A stretch of 64,000 nucleotides of DNA from Bacteroidota bacterium. GTDB lineage: Bacteria > Bacteroidota > Bacteroidia > B-17B0 > Aurantibacillaceae. This document shows positions 1 through 8,218 of the stretch, in pieces. The stretch spans positions 1-64,000 of the forward strand of contig JAHBTI010000010.1 of assembly GCA_019638705.1 (NCBI GenBank), read 5' to 3'. The notes under the pieces are model-generated. The model had not been told where the DNA came from. It saw nothing but the letters and a program-made list of their open reading frames with translations, and did not search any database. The number at the start of each line of letters is the position of its first letter. Position 1 is the stretch's first letter. A program made the translations under genes and the position numbers.

Positions 1-529
1 CATACGTTACGGTCACGAGCAGGGCAAAACTGTTGTCGGGGTCAAGATTAAAATTGTCGGCGAGTTTTTTTTCGTCTTTCAGATAATCGTCTAAGTCTTC
101 GGCGCGAATGTCTAACCGCTGCGAGGTGTATTCAATAAACTCTTCCAAATCGCGTATTTGCTGCGGAATGTAATGAAGTTTTACGTTTTCCTGTTTGTTG
201 TACTTAATCAGATTAATCACTTGTCGCATGGTCATGCCGTTAATAATTCTGTATCGTCCTGCATGAATGTTTATTTGTTTATCCAAACCCATTTTTGTGG
301 CAAGCCAGTCAAAATCATGGCTGTCTTCAATAATGTTTTCTTTACTTAGATTGCGCAGCACATCGTTATAGGTATCGCTGCGTTTAATATAAAAATAAGT
401 GTATTTTTTATTTTCTTTAAGCTGAACGGTTTCGGTTAAAATGTTGTAAATCCAAAATCCGCCAAAGGCAATAACAGCAAGCAGTATAAGCGAAATAACA
501 GAACCTTTTTTCTTTTTTTTCTTTGCCAT
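1..529 (-). CDS. mltG: Endolytic transglycosylase MltG (YceG-like), 5' part only
   Basis: Reading the minus strand from the ATG at 527-529 gives about 176 residues before the window edge cuts the gene. The N-terminus is a short Lys-rich cytoplasmic tail, then one membrane helix (about residues 10-28), then an extracytoplasmic region with the YceG pattern, including a 'GRYRI..GMT..QVINLI' stretch. MltG cuts nascent peptidoglycan glycan strands from the outer face of the inner membrane and sets strand length. The catalytic Glu lies in the missing part. The gene is divergent from the nucleotide-sugar dehydrogenase. The family call is by pattern; the start is clear because it precedes the basic tail and helix. 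Confidence 0.8.
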   Translation of the reverse strand, partial: MAKKKKKKGSVISLILLAVIAFGGFWIYNILTETVQLKENKKYTYFYIKRSDTYNDVLRNLSKENIIEDSHDFDWLATKMGLDKQINIHAGRYRIINGMTMRQVINLIKYNKQENVKLHYIPQQIRDLEEFIEYTSQRLDIRAEDLDDYLKDEKKLADNFNLDPDNSFALLVTVTY

Positions 530-637
530 AGTTCGGCGTTTTTAGCGCACGCGAATTTAGGGGAAAAATCACATTGGGCGGTAAAATTAAGGTATTAGAA
601 ATAAATAAACTGTGTATCTTTACCGCTTCAAAATTCT

Positions 638-1930
638 ATGAGTATTTACAACAAAATAATAAAAAAAGAAGCCTCCATTGCGGTGATTGGCTTAGGTTAT
701 GTGGGATTACCGATTGCCTTGGCGTTTGCCAAAAAAGTAAAAGTCATCGGTTTTGACATTAACGAAGAGCGCGTAAACCTGATGAAAAAAGGCATTGACC
801 CAAGCAATGAATTGGGCAAAGCAGATTTTAAAAATTCAGACATCACGTTTACGCACAAATTAGAAGATTTGAAAAAAGCCAATTTCTTCATCGTTGCTGT
901 TCCCACACCCATTGACGAACATAACTTGCCAGACCTGAAACCCTTGATTGGTGCATCAACTACGGTGGGCAAGGTGTTGAAAAAAGGCGATTACGTTGTT
1001 TACGAATCAACCGTTTATCCCGGTTGTACCGAAGAAGATTGTATTCCTGTGTTGGAAAAATTGTCGGGCATGAAGTTTATTAAAGATTTTAAAGTTGGCT
1101 ATTCGCCTGAGCGCATTAATCCCGGCGATAAAGAACATACCATTACAAAAATTTTGAAAGTTGTGAGTGGTTGCGACAAAGAAAGCTTGGACAACATTGC
1201 AAAAGTGTATGAAATTATTGTAGAACCGGGCACGCACAAAGCCTCCTCAATTAAAGTTGCCGAAGCCGCAAAAATTATTGAGAACACACAACGCGATGTA
1301 AACATTGCCTTGATGAATGAATTGTCAATCATCTTTTCACGCATGGGCATTAACACTTACGATGTGTTGGCAGCCGCAGGCACAAAATGGAATTTCTTAA
1401 AGTTCTTCCCCGGTTTGGTAGGCGGGCATTGCATAGGCGTTGACCCTTACTACTTAACTTACAAAGCCGAAAGTTTGGGGTATCATGCGCGCGTGATTAA
1501 TAGTGGGCGTTATGTGAACGACAGCATGGGTTTTTACGTTGCCAAAAATTTGGTGAAACGCATGAGTGCCGTCGGAAAAAATATTTCAAAAAGCAAAGTG
1601 TTGGTTATGGGCGCAACCTTTAAAGAAGATGTAAGCGACATTCGTAACAGCAAAGTAGCCGACATTGTAAAAGAATTAAAATCCTTCAGCGTAAAAGTGG
1701 ACGTTGTTGACCCTCATGCCAACGGCGAAGAACTGAAACACGAATATGGTTTTGGCTTAAACAAAATCGGCAAAGGTTACGACGGCGTGATTGTAGCTGT
1801 AAACCACAAAGAATACACAACTTTGGACGAAAAATATTTTAAATCCTTACTCTCTGCCAAAGGCATTTTGGTTGATGTAAAAGGTATGTATCGCGGCAAA
1901 ATGAAAGGCTTAACGTATTGGAGTTTGTGA
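638..1930 (+). CDS. UDP-N-acetyl-hexosamine 6-dehydrogenase (TviB/WbpO-type nucleotide sugar dehydrogenase)
   Basis: The 430-residue length suits the UDP-glucose/GDP-mannose dehydrogenase superfamily. An NAD-binding 'GLGYVGLP' lies at residues 18-25, and the catalytic Cys265 sits in 'GGHCIGVDPYY', the form typical of enzymes that oxidise UDP-GlcNAc or UDP-GalNAc to the uronic acid. This is a cytoplasmic step in making acidic sugars for capsule or O-antigen. Two four-electron half reactions pass through a Cys thiohemiacetal. A TATCTTTA stretch just upstream resembles a -7 element. The next gene is guaB; no other polysaccharide genes are adjacent. A WbpP-type 4-epimerase at 20.05 kb could act in the same pathway. 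Exact substrate is inferred, not proven. Confidence 0.87.
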   Translation: MSIYNKIIKKEASIAVIGLGYVGLPIALAFAKKVKVIGFDINEERVNLMKKGIDPSNELGKADFKNSDITFTHKLEDLKKANFFIVAVPTPIDEHNLPDLKPLIGASTTVGKVLKKGDYVVYESTVYPGCTEEDCIPVLEKLSGMKFIKDFKVGYSPERINPGDKEHTITKILKVVSGCDKESLDNIAKVYEIIVEPGTHKASSIKVAEAAKIIENTQRDVNIALMNELSIIFSRMGINTYDVLAAAGTKWNFLKFFPGLVGGHCIGVDPYYLTYKAESLGYHARVINSGRYVNDSMGFYVAKNLVKRMSAVGKNISKSKVLVMGATFKEDVSDIRNSKVADIVKELKSFSVKVDVVDPHANGEELKHEYGFGLNKIGKGYDGVIVAVNHKEYTTLDEKYFKSLLSAKGILVDVKGMYRGKMKGLTYWSL

Positions 1931-1954
1931 TAAAAAATAAAAAAGCTATCTTTG
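1924..1954 (+). promoter_or_regulatory. Bacteroidota-type promoter for guaB
   Basis: TTTG at 1924-1927, a spacer of exactly 19 nt, then TATCTTTG at 1947-1954. This is an exact fit to the TTTG-N19-TAnnTTTG consensus. The -33 element overlaps the end of the upstream dehydrogenase gene, so guaB has its own promoter inside that gene's tail. Confidence 0.8.
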
Positions 1955-2009
1955 CCCGAATTTTATAAAAACGTTAAATCAAGTTTTTTACTCTTAAAAT
2001 TCAAATTCA

Positions 2010-3488
2010 ATGGCTTCTGATTTTCTTTCAAACAAGTTTGTTCCCGAAGGGCTTACTTACGATGATGTGTTATTAGTTCCCGCATACTCCGAAGTATTGC
2101 CGCGCGAAGTAAACACATCTTCTTATTTTACCAAAAACATTAAAATCAATACGCCCATAGTTTCGGCAGCTATGGACACCGTAACCGAACACGAGTTGGC
2201 GATTGCCATTGCGCAGGAAGGCGGCATTGGCGTGTTGCACAAAAATATGGGCATTGAAGCCCAAGCCGAGCAAGTGCGCAAAGTAAAACGCAGTGAAAGC
2301 GGCATGATTACAGAGCCTGTAATTTTGTTTGAGAATGCCACTATCGGCGATGCGCTCAATATGATGGCTGAAAATAAAATCGGCGGTATTCCTTTGGTGG
2401 ATAAGCAAAACAAACTCATCGGCATTGTTACCAACCGCGATTTGCGTTTTGAAAAGGATTTTAAGAAATCAATTAAACAAGTAATGACCAAACGCGAAAA
2501 ATTAATTGTTGCGCCCATTGGCATTAACCTGAAAAAAGCCGAAGAAGTTTTACAAAATCACAAAATTGAAAAACTCCCAATCGTTGATAAAACCGACAAA
2601 TTGGTGGGGTTGATTACTTACAAAGACATTATTAAAATTAAAGTTCGTCCCAATGCCAACAAAGATAGTCAGGGGCGTTTGCGCGTGGCAGCAGCCGTTG
2701 GCATTACGCACGATACCATGCAGCGCGTGGACGCTTTAGTGGCAGCAGGCGTTGATGCCGTAATTATTGACACCGCACACGGACACAGCAAAGGCGTAAT
2801 TGAAAAACTGAAAGAAGTAAAAAAGAAACATAAAACTTTACAAGTGGTTGTTGGCAACATTGCCACAGGCAAAGCCGCATTAGACTTAGTAAAAGCAGGT
2901 GCAGATGCCGTGAAAGTGGGGATTGGTCCCGGTTCTATTTGCACCACGCGCGTAATTGCAGGTGTGGGCGTGCCTCAACTTTCAGCCGTAATGGAAGTAG
3001 CCAATGCGTTGAAAGGTACAGGCGTTCCTCTGATTGCAGACGGCGGCGTGCGTTACACAGGCGATGTGGTGAAAGCTTTGGCAGCAGGTGCGGGAACAGT
3101 GATGATGGGCGGAATGTTTGCAGGCACGGAAGAAAGTCCGGGTGAAACAATCATTTTTGAAGGACGGAAATTCAAATCCTATCGCGGCATGGGTTCTTTG
3201 GAAGCGATGCAACGCGGCAGCAAAGACCGCTATTTTCAAGACATGGAAGACGATATTAAAAAATTAGTTCCCGAAGGTGTGAGTGGGCGTGTGCCGTATA
3301 AAGGCTCGTTGGCGGAAGTGATTTATCAGATTATTGGCGGCTTGCGCGCAGGCATGGGTTACACAGGCTCTAAAGACATAAAAGCTTTGCAGCAGGCTAA
3401 ATTTGTTCGCATCACGGCGGCAGGCGTAAAAGAAAGTCACCCGCACGATGTAGTTGTAACCCGCGAAGCACCGAACTACCATAGGTAA
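2010..3488 (+). CDS. guaB: Inosine-5'-monophosphate dehydrogenase
   Basis: The 492 residues fit bacterial IMPDH. The enzyme oxidises IMP to XMP with NAD, the committed step of guanine nucleotide synthesis. Visible parts: N-terminal barrel segment '[16 protein letters not shown]', two CBS motifs at about residues 95-210, the catalytic loop '[17 protein letters not shown]' with the active Cys near residue 310, and the flap with '[12 protein letters not shown]'. A well-matched promoter lies at 1924-1954, giving a leader of about 50 nt. About 100 nt separate it from def. Nothing is missing or unusual in the protein. Confidence 0.98.
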   Translation: MASDFLSNKFVPEGLTYDDVLLVPAYSEVLPREVNTSSYFTKNIKINTPIVSAAMDTVTEHELAIAIAQEGGIGVLHKNMGIEAQAEQVRKVKRSESGMITEPVILFENATIGDALNMMAENKIGGIPLVDKQNKLIGIVTNRDLRFEKDFKKSIKQVMTKREKLIVAPIGINLKKAEEVLQNHKIEKLPIVDKTDKLVGLITYKDIIKIKVRPNANKDSQGRLRVAAAVGITHDTMQRVDALVAAGVDAVIIDTAHGHSKGVIEKLKEVKKKHKTLQVVVGNIATGKAALDLVKAGADAVKVGIGPGSICTTRVIAGVGVPQLSAVMEVANALKGTGVPLIADGGVRYTGDVVKALAAGAGTVMMGGMFAGTEESPGETIIFEGRKFKSYRGMGSLEAMQRGSKDRYFQDMEDDIKKLVPEGVSGRVPYKGSLAEVIYQIIGGLRAGMGYTGSKDIKALQQAKFVRITAAGVKESHPHDVVVTREAPNYHR

Positions 3489-3587
3489 TTTTTAAGGTTT
3501 AGTTCTTAGTTTTTAATATCAAACACTCTGAACTAAAAACTGAAATTATTCAAAACTAAAAACTAATAACTCAACACTAAAAAAGAA

Positions 3588-4187
3588 ATGGTATTACCAA
3601 TAGTTGTTTACGGCGACCCTGTTCTTAGAAAAGTTTGCGAAGACATTGACAAAAATCACGAAGGTTTGGAACAGTTGATTCAGGATATGTTTGAAACCAT
3701 GTACAACGCTAACGGCGTGGGTTTAGCAGCTCCGCAAGTGGGAAAAGCCATTCGTTTGTTTGTGATAGACACCAAACCTTTTACCGAAAGCGACGATGAT
3801 GATGACGATGAATTTACACCCGAACAAAAGAAAGAATTAAAGGTGTTTAAAAAAGTGTTTATCAATGCGCGCATTTTAGATGAAGAGGGCGAAGAATGGA
3901 AATTCAGCGAAGGTTGTTTGAGCATTCCTAAAATTCGTGAAGATGTGTTGCGCAAACCAAACATTGAAATTGAATATTACGACGAAAAATTTGTGAAGCA
4001 CACCGAAAAATACGACGGCGTGATAGCCCGTGTTATTCAACACGAATACGACCATATTGAGGGCATTTTATTTACCGACAAAGTGGGCGCATTTAAACGC
4101 AAAATGATTTCAGGAAAACTGAACGACATTGCAAGCGGAAAAATTGGTGCGGATTATAAAGTTAAAGTTTATAGAGCGAAAAGATAG
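3588..4187 (+). CDS. def: Peptide deformylase with an acidic insertion
   Basis: Removes the formyl group from N-terminal formyl-Met of nascent proteins. All three metal-site motifs are present: 'GVGLAAPQVG' (motif 1), 'EGCLSIP' with the metal-binding Cys (motif 2) and 'HEYDH' (motif 3, His-Glu-x-x-His). The chain is 199 residues, longer than a minimal deformylase, because a charged insert of about 25 residues (six Asp in a row, then Lys/Glu-rich) sits between motifs 1 and 2 at about residues 63-88. The intergenic DNA before it (3489-3587) is AT-rich with repeated short 'aactaaaaact' units. A small gene follows after 5 nt, probably in the same operon. Confidence 0.96.
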   Translation: MVLPIVVYGDPVLRKVCEDIDKNHEGLEQLIQDMFETMYNANGVGLAAPQVGKAIRLFVIDTKPFTESDDDDDDEFTPEQKKELKVFKKVFINARILDEEGEEWKFSEGCLSIPKIREDVLRKPNIEIEYYDEKFVKHTEKYDGVIARVIQHEYDHIEGILFTDKVGAFKRKMISGKLNDIASGKIGADYKVKVYRAKR

Positions 4188-4192
4188 AGGCT

Positions 4193-4495
4193 TTGGAAGA
4201 TGCAAAAAAATATAAGTTAATGGATTTGATTGATGATATCAAAGAAGTTGATGCGATGATAAAATTGCATTCTGCCGACCGTTCTGCGCACATGCTTGAG
4301 CAATACAAATACAAAAAAGATAAACTGATAAGTTATTTGATTGACGAATTGGTTGACCCCGAAATACGCTCGGCAAAAAGTATGTTTATCATAAAAACGG
4401 TTATTGAAAAATTTTACCCTAACCTTATTAGTGAAGCCCAAGCTGACCTTGACCACAAAGAGTTAAGCGACTTGGAAGCAGTTTTAGCAACATAA
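4193..4495 (+). CDS. Small helical protein of unknown function downstream of def
   Basis: I do not recognise a family. The frame of 100 residues begins with TTG at 4193, 5 nt after the def stop; an ATG at 4219 would give 91 residues. An 'agagg' stretch just before the TTG could serve as ribosome binding site. The protein is charged and looks all-helical, with no membrane segment or signal peptide. The small gap and shared strand suggest cotranscription with def. It ends 40 nt before a strong hairpin (4537-4562), which supports it being the last gene of the unit. That it is real rests on codon pattern and this context. Confidence 0.6.
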   Translation: MEDAKKYKLMDLIDDIKEVDAMIKLHSADRSAHMLEQYKYKKDKLISYLIDELVDPEIRSAKSMFIIKTVIEKFYPNLISEAQADLDHKELSDLEAVLAT

Positions 4496-4536
4496 AAGAT
4501 TTGACAAATTTTGAATTTGCCAAATCTCTAAACACC

Positions 4537-4562
4537 ACAGCCCCGCAAAATTGCGGGGCTGT
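4537..4562. terminator. Bidirectional hairpin terminator between convergent genes
   Basis: A perfect 12-bp inverted repeat, 'acagccccgcaa' and its complement with 2 nt between, followed by a T-rich run on the plus strand. It lies between the def operon and the convergent secreted-protein gene and could stop transcription from either side. Confidence 0.8.
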
Positions 4563-4581
4563 TTTGTGTGCTTTTGTGTAA

Positions 4582-4601
4582 AGCCGCGATTAATCGCGGC
4601 T
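4582..4601. terminator. Second hairpin, probable terminator of the minus-strand gene
   Basis: Perfect 9-bp stem 'agccgcgat' and its complement with a 2-nt loop, directly at the 3' end of the minus-strand gene that stops at 4602. No clear T-run follows, so termination is inferred from position and stem strength. Confidence 0.5.
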
Positions 4602-5852
4602 CTACTCTTTCACAAATTTGCTAATTGCATTTCCACACTTAACAAAATAAATACCTTGTTTTAAACTTTCAATATTTACAATACTTTCTGTTGATTTTAA
4701 AACAGTTTGACCATTTAGATTGATAAATTCAATGGTTTGATTGTTTGAATTTTCAATATTTACATACAAATTGGCAGGGTTTGGATAAATTTTGATTTGA
4801 TTGTTGTTTATATATGCTGCAATGCCTGTAATGGTGCTGCAATCTATGGCTGTGATAGAAGCTGTACCAACGCAGCCGTTGTTGTCTGTGCCTGAAACGG
4901 TGTATGTAGTAATAACTGTTGGACTTACACTAATATTTATACCGTTTTCGTTTGTGCTCCAGGTATAAGTGTTTGCACCGCTTACAGTAAGTGTGCTTGT
5001 GCCTCCAATACATACATTAGCAGAATTGCTGATTATGCTCAAATGTGGATGTAATTGTAATGCATTAGTAGTTGTATTTATACTTACTGTATTTTGTGGT
5101 AATGAATTACCGATTATTGTAAGTGTATTTGTATATATAAAGGTTTTAGGATAATTAAACCACTGATTGTTGGATTGATTAAATCTATATTTAATAACAG
5201 TTAATGTATTTGAAAATGGAATTGTTGTTGATGCTCCAATAGTGGTTAAAGTTTGAGTATTACCGGTTAAAGTTAAAGAAACAGTATTATTAACTGATTG
5301 TGTTGTATAAGTAGTGTTTAAAGTAGTTGAATGTATAACAACACAATTAGTTGTATCAATAGTTGAAATAGTTGAAGTGTTTGTAATTTGGCTTAAAGTT
5401 GATATAGTAGTTGTAGTGGTTATTGGGATAACTTTAAAATATAATTTGAATCCTGAAACAATTGTTGATGACGGTTGGTATAAAATTTGTTTATTTTCTC
5501 CCGTACCACTGATATTATAACTATAATTTAACGCAGAAATAGAATTAATAAATGTTGAAGGTATAATATTATTTTCGTTCCAAATATAAATCTTTTGGTT
5601 TGGATATATTGATAAATTTGAATATAATTGAGGAATTTGAATACTAATAGTTCCAGTATTTCCAAGAATATAAATAGTATCCTGATTAATTGGATTCTGA
5701 CCGTTTGCTTGAATATTTGTTAGATTAGCATTTAAATTGGCTGGAACCTGTTGAATAAATGTTGTATCAACACTACTTGTAATAGTAAAACCGTTTTGCG
5801 CATTTACTAACCCTACTGTTAAAATTGCGATAATTGTAAGTAATTTTTTCAT
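4602..5852 (-). CDS. Secreted protein with T9SS type A C-terminal signal
   Basis: 416 residues. An N-terminal signal peptide ('MKKLLTIIAILTVGLVNAQ') is followed by a long Thr/Asn/Ser-rich region of low complexity, then an Ig/PKD-like stretch containing 'TYTWSTNENG' and 'TYTVSGTDNNGCVGTASIT'. The last 70 or so residues have the type A sorting pattern: 'IYPNPA..', a 'LNGQ' strand and a final 'GIYFVK' strand. Known proteins of this type cross the outer membrane by the type IX system and stay on the surface. The repetitive composition hints at an adhesin or filler domain, but the function is unknown. Confidence 0.8.
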   Translation of the reverse strand: MKKLLTIIAILTVGLVNAQNGFTITSSVDTTFIQQVPANLNANLTNIQANGQNPINQDTIYILGNTGTISIQIPQLYSNLSIYPNQKIYIWNENNIIPSTFINSISALNYSYNISGTGENKQILYQPSSTIVSGFKLYFKVIPITTTTTISTLSQITNTSTISTIDTTNCVVIHSTTLNTTYTTQSVNNTVSLTLTGNTQTLTTIGASTTIPFSNTLTVIKYRFNQSNNQWFNYPKTFIYTNTLTIIGNSLPQNTVSINTTTNALQLHPHLSIISNSANVCIGGTSTLTVSGANTYTWSTNENGINISVSPTVITTYTVSGTDNNGCVGTASITAIDCSTITGIAAYINNNQIKIYPNPANLYVNIENSNNQTIEFINLNGQTVLKSTESIVNIESLKQGIYFVKCGNAISKFVKE

Positions 5853-5888
5853 TTTTTCTTTGTTTTTGGGTGGTTATTAATTTTTTGT

Positions 5889-6689
5889 TTACGATTTAGG
5901 CGTTTCACTCTTTTCATTTTCACATTTGCAACAACATAGTTGTTTTGCTATTGTATTACGATATAAATTATTGTATTTAAGATAATAACACAACCATACT
6001 ATAATGCAAAACAGCAATGTAGTAGAAATAAATACTTTAGAAATATTACGCACATAATTGTGGGAATTTTCTGAAAGTAAAATTTCATCGTGTTTATTAG
6101 TTCTGTTTACAGAAGCCGTATCTGTATTATCTTGCTGTGGAGTTTGTTCCTTTACTATAGTTTTATTTTCATCGTAAGTATTTGGTTGAGTTGTTAGGGA
6201 TATTTCGGGTAGAAATATTACGGACAGTAACAAAATAATTTTTAATACAAATAAAAAATACGCTTGTATTTTTAAATAATCAGGCTGATAACTAAAAATA
6301 CCTTTGTCAATCCCACTATATGCAGAAAAGAAATTATCGTGGTGCGTAACATACTTTTCTCGTATTTTATGGTTTAATGCTTGGTCTCGCCTGTGTTGAT
6401 AACCTGTATATACCAGCATACAGAATAAAAAGAATAAAACTAAAGCTACAACTATCGCCATTAAATAAATAGCATTCGGTTTAACGTGCCAATCATTGCT
6501 GTTGATGATTGTTGTTGCAAGCCCATAGGCTAACCCATAAAAACCAAACAGAGCTACAATGCCTATAAACAGTGTTATGTATCTATTAGTAGCATCATTC
6601 ATGTTTTGAGCAAATTGCTCATGCATTTGAAACAGCAACTCTTTTTCATTAGTACAGCATTTTTCGTTTTTACTTTCGTCTTTACACAT
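5889..6689 (-). CDS. Membrane protein of unknown function, Cys-rich termini
   Basis: 266 residues with four hydrophobic segments: about 40-62, 75-98, 150-172 and 220-240. Between helices 3 and 4 is a polar Asn/Thr/Gln-rich loop of about 45 residues. Cys clusters occur at both ends ('KCCTNEK' near the start, 'CCCKCE' near the end), which could bind metal or form disulfides. I recognise no family. It is divergent from an XRE regulator at 6824 and the shared gap holds a perfect 10-bp inverted repeat (6752-6785), so the regulator may control it. Confidence 0.6.
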   Translation of the reverse strand: MCKDESKNEKCCTNEKELLFQMHEQFAQNMNDATNRYITLFIGIVALFGFYGLAYGLATTIINSNDWHVKPNAIYLMAIVVALVLFFLFCMLVYTGYQHRRDQALNHKIREKYVTHHDNFFSAYSGIDKGIFSYQPDYLKIQAYFLFVLKIILLLSVIFLPEISLTTQPNTYDENKTIVKEQTPQQDNTDTASVNRTNKHDEILLSENSHNYVRNISKVFISTTLLFCIIVWLCYYLKYNNLYRNTIAKQLCCCKCENEKSETPKS

Positions 6690-6751
6690 ACTTTTTTGAT
6701 TTTAAACTGTTATTGATTAAGTGGTTTCCGAGCACAAACATATCAATATAA

Positions 6752-6785
6752 ATCAAAAAATAAAAATAATACATCATTTTTTGAT
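6752..6785. promoter_or_regulatory. Inverted repeat between divergent genes, operator candidate
   Basis: Perfect 10-bp arms 'atcaaaaaat' (6752-6761) and 'attttttgat' (6776-6785), with 14 nt between. It sits between a minus-strand membrane protein gene and a plus-strand XRE regulator. Spacing and place suit an operator, but A/T-tract repeats arise easily in this DNA. Confidence 0.4.
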
Positions 6786-6823
6786 GTTATTTGCATCAAA
6801 ATCGCCTCGTAGTTTTATCAGAA

Positions 6824-7141
6824 ATGAAAAACATTGGCGACAACATACGTTATTACCGCAATCTGAAAGGGTGGAGTCAAGAGGAAATGGCTGATAAAAT
6901 AAATGTTTCGCTGCCCACCTATTCGCGCATAGAACGCAACATAAACGGCGTTCCGTTTAAACGCATAGTTCAGTTGGCAAAAGTGTTGGGCATTTCTCCC
7001 TCAGAACTTGTTACAGTAGGTAAAACCAAAAATGATTTTGCAAATGAAATAGACCGTTTGAAAAACATAATTTCAGAAAAAGACCAAGAAATTATGAAAC
7101 TGCAACAAAAGGTTATTGAACTCATGGAAAAGAAAAAATAA
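6824..7141 (+). CDS. XRE-family HTH regulator with C-terminal coiled coil
   Basis: From the ATG at 6824 the product is 105 residues. The frame also reads back to a TTG at 6791, but the family normally starts at 'MKNIGDNIRYYRNLKGWSQEEMA', so I chose the ATG. Residues 5-60 are a helix-turn-helix of the Cro/CI type ('WSQEEMADKINVSLPTYSRIE'). The last 40 residues are a heptad-like Glu/Lys/Leu helix, a likely dimer coil. DNA binding is expected; the target is unknown. A perfect inverted repeat upstream suggests autoregulation and control of the divergent membrane gene. Confidence 0.8.
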   Translation: MKNIGDNIRYYRNLKGWSQEEMADKINVSLPTYSRIERNINGVPFKRIVQLAKVLGISPSELVTVGKTKNDFANEIDRLKNIISEKDQEIMKLQQKVIELMEKKK

Positions 7142-7311
7142 TCTTTACTGTAATAAAAAATTCCTCATTCTCCGCGCCTTCCGATAAATCGGGACAAGTG
7201 CTGTGGTTTAAAAATTCTTCACATTTTATTTAATATTTTTTTAATTTCCCCTACTCACTTTTACAGGCTTTTCGGGTTTCTCCTTTTTTTCGGAAACAAA
7301 TATACAAAAAC

Positions 7312-7327
7312 TAACCGTATATGGTTA
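7312..7327. promoter_or_regulatory. Near-palindrome upstream of small XRE gene, operator candidate
   Basis: 'taacc' and 'ggtta' arms around 'gtatat', 35 nt before the XRE start at 7362. XRE repressors often bind such sites over their own promoter. Evidence is position and symmetry only. The rest of the gap 7142-7361 is AT-rich and shows no other feature. Confidence 0.35.
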
Positions 7328-7361
7328 TATTGTTTGTTATTTATTTTCAGAGTATTGGTTT

Positions 7362-7604
7362 ATGCCAAAGGTAACACCAAACGCAGCTTTCAATAAAAAA
7401 TTCGGGCAATTTGTAAAAAAGAAACGAACGGAATTAAAAATGTCTCAAGCTGACCTTGCTGCAAAAGTTGGAAACAATTATCAAAATATTTCACGTCTTG
7501 AACGGGGCGAAATAAATCCAACTTTGTTTTGGTGTTATAAATTGGCAGACGCTTTAGAAATTAGTCTTTCCGATTTAATTAAAGAGTTTGGCTTTAAAAA
7601 ATAA
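7362..7604 (+). CDS. Small XRE-family HTH protein
   Basis: 80 residues, almost all taken up by one Cro/CI-type helix-turn-helix: 'LKMSQADLAAKVGNNYQNISRLERGEINPTL' followed by a 'LADALEISLSDLIKEF' helix. Proteins of this size act as simple repressors, often in mobile or toxin-antitoxin contexts. A near-palindrome 35 nt upstream may be its operator. No toxin gene is adjacent on the same strand. The next frame (7713) is unrelated in sequence. Confidence 0.8.
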   Translation: MPKVTPNAAFNKKFGQFVKKKRTELKMSQADLAAKVGNNYQNISRLERGEINPTLFWCYKLADALEISLSDLIKEFGFKK

Positions 7605-7712
7605 AAAAACTCTGCCCCTCTGTATGCCAAAGGGCTTGGGCATAGCCAAAAAGAAATTGTTGGATTATGAGTAGAAAAACTCACTCATTTTATTTTTATA
7701 TCTTTGTGAACA

Positions 7713-7907
7713 ATGAAATTTTACGAAAAATATCCGCAACTAAAAGAAAAGCTGTTTTTGGCAGATATGCTCACAAATACAGTTTTCTCAACCATGTCGT
7801 TGGAAAATCAGCAAGTACCTATGCCAAAGGTTCGTGAAATTGTTTTGTCTTTATTGAAAGAACAAGAATTAAAAGGCGGTCAGTTCTTTGTTAATCAAAG
7901 TCGTTAA
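7713..7907 (+). CDS. Small hypothetical protein, 64 residues
   Basis: I recognise no family. The sequence is soluble, helical and has 'MPKVREIVLSLLKEQELKGG' as its second half. A -7-like TATCTTTG lies at 7699-7706, only 7 nt before the ATG, so the message would be nearly leaderless. Its 3' end overlaps the end of a convergent frameshifted remnant at 7869-8061 by about 40 nt, so some of the C-terminus may be chance readthrough of older sequence. It lies between two copies of a 29-bp direct repeat. Confidence 0.4.
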   Translation: MKFYEKYPQLKEKLFLADMLTNTVFSTMSLENQQVPMPKVREIVLSLLKEQELKGGQFFVNQSR

Positions 7908-8061
7908 AGGTTCAAAGTTTCCTTTGTCTGCCAGTTTCATTGCTTCAATGTAAATTTTTTTCGGCAATGCCTTTTGCTTCATATTCGTTGATGATGTTTT
8001 TATCAAACAAACCAAGTTTATTGTCGTCGGGGGAGGGTGTATAATTAGTACTGTCTTGCAT
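7869..8061 (-). pseudogene. Frameshifted remnant, possibly of a Fic-like gene
   Basis: An ATG at 8059-8061 opens a frame beginning 'MQDSTNYTPSPDDNKLG' that stops after 38 residues. If the A7 run (T7 at about 7955-7961) were A6, translation would continue into 'IYIEAMKLADKGNFEPLTTLI' and end at 7869. The second half resembles the closing helix of Fic/DOC proteins ('A..ADKGD..PL..LI') but the catalytic HPFxxGNGR core is absent, so this looks like an internally deleted and frameshifted copy. The Fic link is a resemblance only; a short intact gene of another family, or a base-call error in the homopolymer, is also possible. Confidence 0.4.
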
Positions 8062-8218
8062 TAATCAAAAGTAAGATTTTTGCCAAAACCCGAGAACAAG
8101 AAGAATGGCATCGCCAAAAAGAAATTGTTGGATTATGAGTAATTATATTTTCTATTTTGCTATATAGTGTAGCAATACTCAAACAAAAGGAGTGTTACTT
8201 TTGAGAAAATAAATTCAC

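Larger units (their letters stand above)
7645..8141 (+). repeat. 29-bp direct repeat flanking a small gene and a gene remnant
   Basis: An identical 29-bp stretch, beginning 'gccaaaaagaaattg' and ending 'gattatgagta', occurs at 7645-7673 and 8113-8141. Both copies read in frame as 'AKKKLLDYE' followed by a stop, as if each were the 3' end of a lost gene. The preceding residues differ ('PKGLGI' against 'PENKKNGI'). The 439 bp between them hold the 64-residue gene at 7713 and the frameshifted remnant at 7869. This looks like duplication or recombination at short homologies. Confidence 0.7.

Noticed and set aside
7353-7830. 'tatgccaaagg' found three times (about 7360, 7624, 7819)
   Set aside because: Eleven bases only, in different contexts and two of them coding; could be chance or common codons.
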